Below are positions 60,928 through 64,000 of a stretch of 64,000 nucleotides of DNA, piece after piece. Numbering within the stretch: the first letter of the stretch is position 1; every line of letters starts with the position of its first letter. Source of the DNA: Mucilaginibacter celer (GTDB lineage: Bacteria; Bacteroidota; Bacteroidia; Sphingobacteriales; Sphingobacteriaceae); assembly GCF_003576455.2 (NCBI RefSeq), contig NZ_CP032869.1, forward strand, positions 3,286,001 through 3,350,000, read 5' to 3'. The position numbers were made by a program, and so were the translations under genes. The notes under the pieces were generated by a model. The model saw nothing but the letters and a program-made list of their open reading frames with translations, was not told where the DNA came from and made no database searches.

Positions 60928-62922
60928 ATGGATAACTCGCCGTACCTGTTAACTGATAAGCAACTGATTGAAGTGCTTTGTATGACCCAATCTCCCACAG
61001 CCGTACACGTTTCGGAAGATGCCGTTATACAGGCCGCCAATGATGCCATGATCAATGTTTGGGGTAAAGACCGCAGCGTAATAGGCAAAAGCCTTGCCGA
61101 TGCGCTGCCCGAACTTAAAGGCCAGCCCTTTATTGATATGTTTAAACGGGTTTGGAACGAAGGCATCACCTTTACGGGTACCGACACACCTGCCAACCTT
61201 GTGGTTAATGGTGAACTGCAAACCTTTTATTTTGATTTTGAATACAAGCCTATTAAGGATGGCAACGGAAAAACCTACGCCATACTACATACTGCCAACG
61301 ATGTAACCGAACGCTATCTCGGCCGTCACCGCGAACAGCATCTCATTGAAGAACTTACCGCCACCAACGAAGAACTTACCGCAGCCAACGAAGAAGTGCG
61401 GGCCAGCAATGAAGAACTGGCTGCCATTAACGAAGAGCTACAGGCCATAACCGAAGAATTAAGGCTATCTGAAGAGTTTTTACAAAATGCCAACAACGAA
61501 CTAAGCGCAAGCGAAAACCGTTTCAGGCAGCTGATAGCGCAGGCACCGGTTGGTATTTGCCTGATAGGCGCCCATGATTTTATGGTACAGGAAGTGAACA
61601 ATGCTTACCTGCAGCTGGTTGGCCGGCCGCGTGAGTTTTTTGAAGGCCGCACCATATGGCAAATTGTACCCGAAGCCGAGCAAACCTACGCTCCTATCAT
61701 GAACGGGGTTATTGAAACGGGCATAGCCTACGCCGCCAACGAGCACAGGCTGATCCTTTCGCGCGCAGGTGCCGATGAGGAGGTACTGGTTAATTTTGTA
61801 TACGAACCCATTTTGGGCCAGGACGGACAGGTGAGCGCCATTATGGTACTGGCTATTGAAGTTACCGATATGGTAACCGCCCGTAAAAAAATTGAACAGG
61901 CCGAAGAACGCAGCCGCCTGGCTGTAGACGCCGCCGGCATTGGCATATTTGACCTCGACCTGCAAACAGGGATCCCGGTTGTTTCGGGGAAATTTAACGA
62001 GATTTTTGATCTGGACAGCCCTCCGGGTAAAGATACCATCGAACCGCTTATTCACCCCGACGACCGGCAGACCAGGGCAGATGCCCACGCAGAGGCATTG
62101 CAAAGCGGGCAATTGTTTTACGAAGCGAGGCTGTGGCATCAAAACGGCCCCATCCGCTGGGTTAGGGCGCAGGGCAAAGTGTTTTATAAAAGCGATAATG
62201 CGCCCGATCGCATCCTGGGTACGGTGCTGGATATTACAGCCTACAAAGAGTTACAGCAACAAAAGGACGATTTTATCAGTATTGCCAGTCACGAACTGAA
62301 AACGCCGATCACCAGCCTGAAAGCATCGCTGCAACTGATGGACAGGATAAAGGACAAGTCCGAGCAAACGATGATCCCTAAGCTGATCATGCAATCGCGC
62401 AAAAGTGTTGAGCGGGTTAGTGCATTGGTGGAGGATTTGCTTAATGTAAGCCGTTTACAGCAATCGGATATCCGGCTTAATAAAAGTCATTTTATACTGT
62501 CGCAACTGGTTAATGCGGTGGCCAACCCCATCAGCATCATCGCCAAACATAAAATTATTATAACCGGCAACCTGGAGCTACAGGTTTACGCCGATGAGCA
62601 CCGTATTGACCAGGTACTCACCAATTTTTTAAACAATGCCGTTAAATACGCCCCCTCATCCGAAACTATCGAGGTGGATATCCATACCGCCGAAGACTAT
62701 GTAACCGTATCAGTTACCGATTATGGCCCCGGTATTCCTTTCGAAAAACAGCAGCACCTGTTTGATCGCTATTATCGTGTCGATCCTTCGGGCCACCAGG
62801 GATCTGGCCTGGGGCTGGGGCTTTATATCTGCGAGGAAATCATCACCCGCCATAACGGCAGCATTGGCGTTAACAGCGTAGAAGGTAAAGGCAGTACGTT
62901 TTGGTTCAGGTTGCCATTGTAA
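60928..62922 (+). CDS. multi-PAS sensor histidine kinase, cytoplasmic
   Basis: 664 residues, no membrane segment. PAS-like domain (about 15-130), a coiled coil of repeated EEL blocks (TNEELTAANEEVRASNEEL, residues 140-195), PAS (about 200-315; APVGICLIGAHDF, GRTIWQIVPEAEQ), PAS/PAC (330-440; RWVRAQGKVFYK), HisKA (phospho-His 455 in SHELKTPITSLKASL) and HATPase (VLTNFLNNAVKYAP, DYGPGIP, GSGLGLGLYI). No receiver and no adjacent regulator, so the partner is elsewhere. The PAS domains suggest sensing of redox, light or a small ligand. Promoter at 60870-60904. Confidence 0.93.
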   Translation: MDNSPYLLTDKQLIEVLCMTQSPTAVHVSEDAVIQAANDAMINVWGKDRSVIGKSLADALPELKGQPFIDMFKRVWNEGITFTGTDTPANLVVNGELQTFYFDFEYKPIKDGNGKTYAILHTANDVTERYLGRHREQHLIEELTATNEELTAANEEVRASNEELAAINEELQAITEELRLSEEFLQNANNELSASENRFRQLIAQAPVGICLIGAHDFMVQEVNNAYLQLVGRPREFFEGRTIWQIVPEAEQTYAPIMNGVIETGIAYAANEHRLILSRAGADEEVLVNFVYEPILGQDGQVSAIMVLAIEVTDMVTARKKIEQAEERSRLAVDAAGIGIFDLDLQTGIPVVSGKFNEIFDLDSPPGKDTIEPLIHPDDRQTRADAHAEALQSGQLFYEARLWHQNGPIRWVRAQGKVFYKSDNAPDRILGTVLDITAYKELQQQKDDFISIASHELKTPITSLKASLQLMDRIKDKSEQTMIPKLIMQSRKSVERVSALVEDLLNVSRLQQSDIRLNKSHFILSQLVNAVANPISIIAKHKIIITGNLELQVYADEHRIDQVLTNFLNNAVKYAPSSETIEVDIHTAEDYVTVSVTDYGPGIPFEKQQHLFDRYYRVDPSGHQGSGLGLGLYICEEIITRHNGSIGVNSVEGKGSTFWFRLPL

Positions 62923-62925
62923 TAA

Positions 62926-62972
62926 CCAAAAGTAGTGCCACCGTATTGTATTAATGGCGGCACCACTTTTGG
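62926..62972. terminator. hairpin between convergent genes
   Basis: ccaaaagtagtgcc (62926-62939) pairs with ggcaccacttttgg (62959-62972) with one mismatch; serves the PAS kinase (+) and the GH127 gene (-). Confidence 0.75.
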
Positions 62973-62989
62973 CAGCTCAGTTTGAGATT

Positions 62990-64000
62990 TTACTTAGCCG
63001 CAAACTCCTTATTCATTAAATTTTGCGGAAACCATACCGTCATTTCACCCTTGCCGCGGTTGGCCCATGAGTAGTATGGGATAGCGGTAAAGTTTGTTTT
63101 TTTAAGATTGTTGTTCAGGCCATCCTTACGCATTACCTGCGCTTTAAGTACCATTACACCGTTTAAAAAGTCCTTCTCGAAAACAGGTTTAAATTTGGTG
63201 TTATAAGGGATCACGATATCGCTTACCTTACCATTGTTATCCTTCCATTCGCCGCAGTACATCATGGGGCCGCGTTGCAGGGCAAGGCGGTTGCTATCTA
63301 CCTTAAGGTTTTTATCGGCCACAACTTCTTTAACTTCCATTGGCAGGTTCACCTGTACCTGGTCGCCTTTTTTCCAAACGCGGTTCAATACAGCGTAGCC
63401 ATTTTTAAGCTGATACTTTACCACAGCACCATTTACCTTAATGGTTACGGGCTGCGCTTGTTTGTTACGGAAGGCATAAAGATTTGAGGGGATAGCCTGC
63501 GCACGTGCCCAGCCCGGAATCCTTACCAGCATATTGAAGCGTTTAGGTGCTTCGGACGATACATTAAGCGAGAGCAAACCATTCCAGGGGTAATTGTTGG
63601 TTTGGCTTAGGTTAACCGTGGTATGATCATACTGTAAACTCGCCGATCCGCTAATGAACAGGTTAACGTAAACATTATCATCTTTTTTTGCGTAGATGTA
63701 ACCCGGTAACGACGACAGAAACCTAACCATATTGGTAGGGCAGCACGAACACTCAAACCAACCCGACCGCGCCGGCTCGAGCGATGAGTGTGTAAAGCCA
63801 TCGGTAACCTGCATGGCATTGGTATAAAAAAATGATTTACCATCAAGTCCAACGCCAGAGATGAGTCCGTTATAAAGAATTTTCTCCATCAGGTCGATAT
63901 ATTTCGAATCGCCGTGAAGCAAAAACATGCGCTGGTTCCAGTAAACGTTGCCAATGGCTGCGCAGGTTTCGTTATAGGCCGTAGTGTTAGGCAATTCGTA
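62990..64000 (-). CDS. glycoside hydrolase family 127-like (beta-L-arabinofuranosidase type), partial
   Basis: 336 residues visible; the frame is open to the last base, so the N-terminal part (with a likely signal peptide) lies outside the window. AYNETCAAIGNVYWNQRM and GWFECSCCPTNMVRF hold the Glu and Cys residues that bind zinc and act in catalysis in HypBA1-like enzymes (Glu and Cys of ETC; the Cys pair of CSCC). The C-terminal beta domains (VQVNLPMEVKEVVAD, LALQRGPMMYCGEW) are typical for DUF1680/GH127. It would remove beta-L-arabinofuranose or a related sugar from plant polysaccharides. Stop at 62990. Confidence 0.9.
   Translation of the reverse strand, partial: YELPNTTAYNETCAAIGNVYWNQRMFLLHGDSKYIDLMEKILYNGLISGVGLDGKSFFYTNAMQVTDGFTHSSLEPARSGWFECSCCPTNMVRFLSSLPGYIYAKKDDNVYVNLFISGSASLQYDHTTVNLSQTNNYPWNGLLSLNVSSEAPKRFNMLVRIPGWARAQAIPSNLYAFRNKQAQPVTIKVNGAVVKYQLKNGYAVLNRVWKKGDQVQVNLPMEVKEVVADKNLKVDSNRLALQRGPMMYCGEWKDNNGKVSDIVIPYNTKFKPVFEKDFLNGVMVLKAQVMRKDGLNNNLKKTNFTAIPYYSWANRGKGEMTVWFPQNLMNKEFAAK

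Overview
The window looks like chromosome of a Bacteroidota member of the Sphingobacteriaceae, most like Mucilaginibacter or Pedobacter. The support is a SusC/SusD pair with a DUF1735-type lipoprotein, LytS/LytTR and TPR-type histidine kinases, TAnnTTTG-type -7 boxes in place of sigma70 -35/-10 boxes, almost no Shine-Dalgarno sequences, and short interspersed palindromic repeats of kinds common in that group. No rRNA, CRISPR array, prophage or replication origin was seen. Two identical tRNA-Pro(TGG) genes lie at 25.7-26.0 kb.

Layout. (a) 1-7372: one-direction cluster for a surface sugar of the nonulosonic (sialic-acid-like) type: nucleotidyltransferase (partial), split transketolase, class III aminotransferase, SDR, a HAD phosphatase-NeuB fusion, a fatty-acid-hydroxylase-type membrane enzyme and an SMR-like membrane protein. 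(b) 7.4-9.95 kb: structured repeats, myo-inositol oxygenase and a divergent LacI regulator sharing a perfect palindromic operator. (c) 10-17.5 kb: a TonB-dependent receptor and a 1600-residue exonuclease-RecQ-UvrD fusion. (d) 17.5-29.8 kb: three DHA2-type MFS exporters, each next to its own regulator (AraC, TetR, Lrp), an ECF sigma factor, an SDR lacking the catalytic Tyr, an ankyrin protein, tRNAs and small stress-type enzymes. (e) 29.9-35.6 kb: a lipoprotein with two DTG motifs like a bilobed aspartic protease, a LytS/LytTR pair, and a phosphoesterase-YceI-dihaem cytochrome operon. (f) 35.8-42.4 kb: a PixA/AidA-like protein, secreted proteins, and a convergent kinase/NarL-regulator pair bracketed by two copies of one promoter-like element. 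(g) 43.3-50.5 kb: a SusC/SusD/DUF1735 uptake locus facing a PHP-domain hydrolase. (h) 50.7-52.9 kb: TatA, XRE regulator, fasciclin protein and exonuclease III. (i) 53-58.9 kb: a decaying, duplicated block of small secreted proteins, broken by frameshifts and an IS110-family element, headed by a Gly-rich HExxH lipoprotein. (j) 59.2-64 kb: an acyltransferase, a MITE-like element with 10-bp direct repeats, tandem repeats, a multi-PAS kinase, and a GH127 enzyme running off the right edge.

The strongest candidates for something not well described are the sugar operon that mixes transketolase halves with a SAF-less HAD-NeuB fusion, the three-part exonuclease-RecQ-UvrD protein, the paired promoter elements around the 39-41 kb two-component system, and the secreted-protein duplication block at 53-59 kb. 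All functions are read from sequence motifs and family knowledge; no database search was run.
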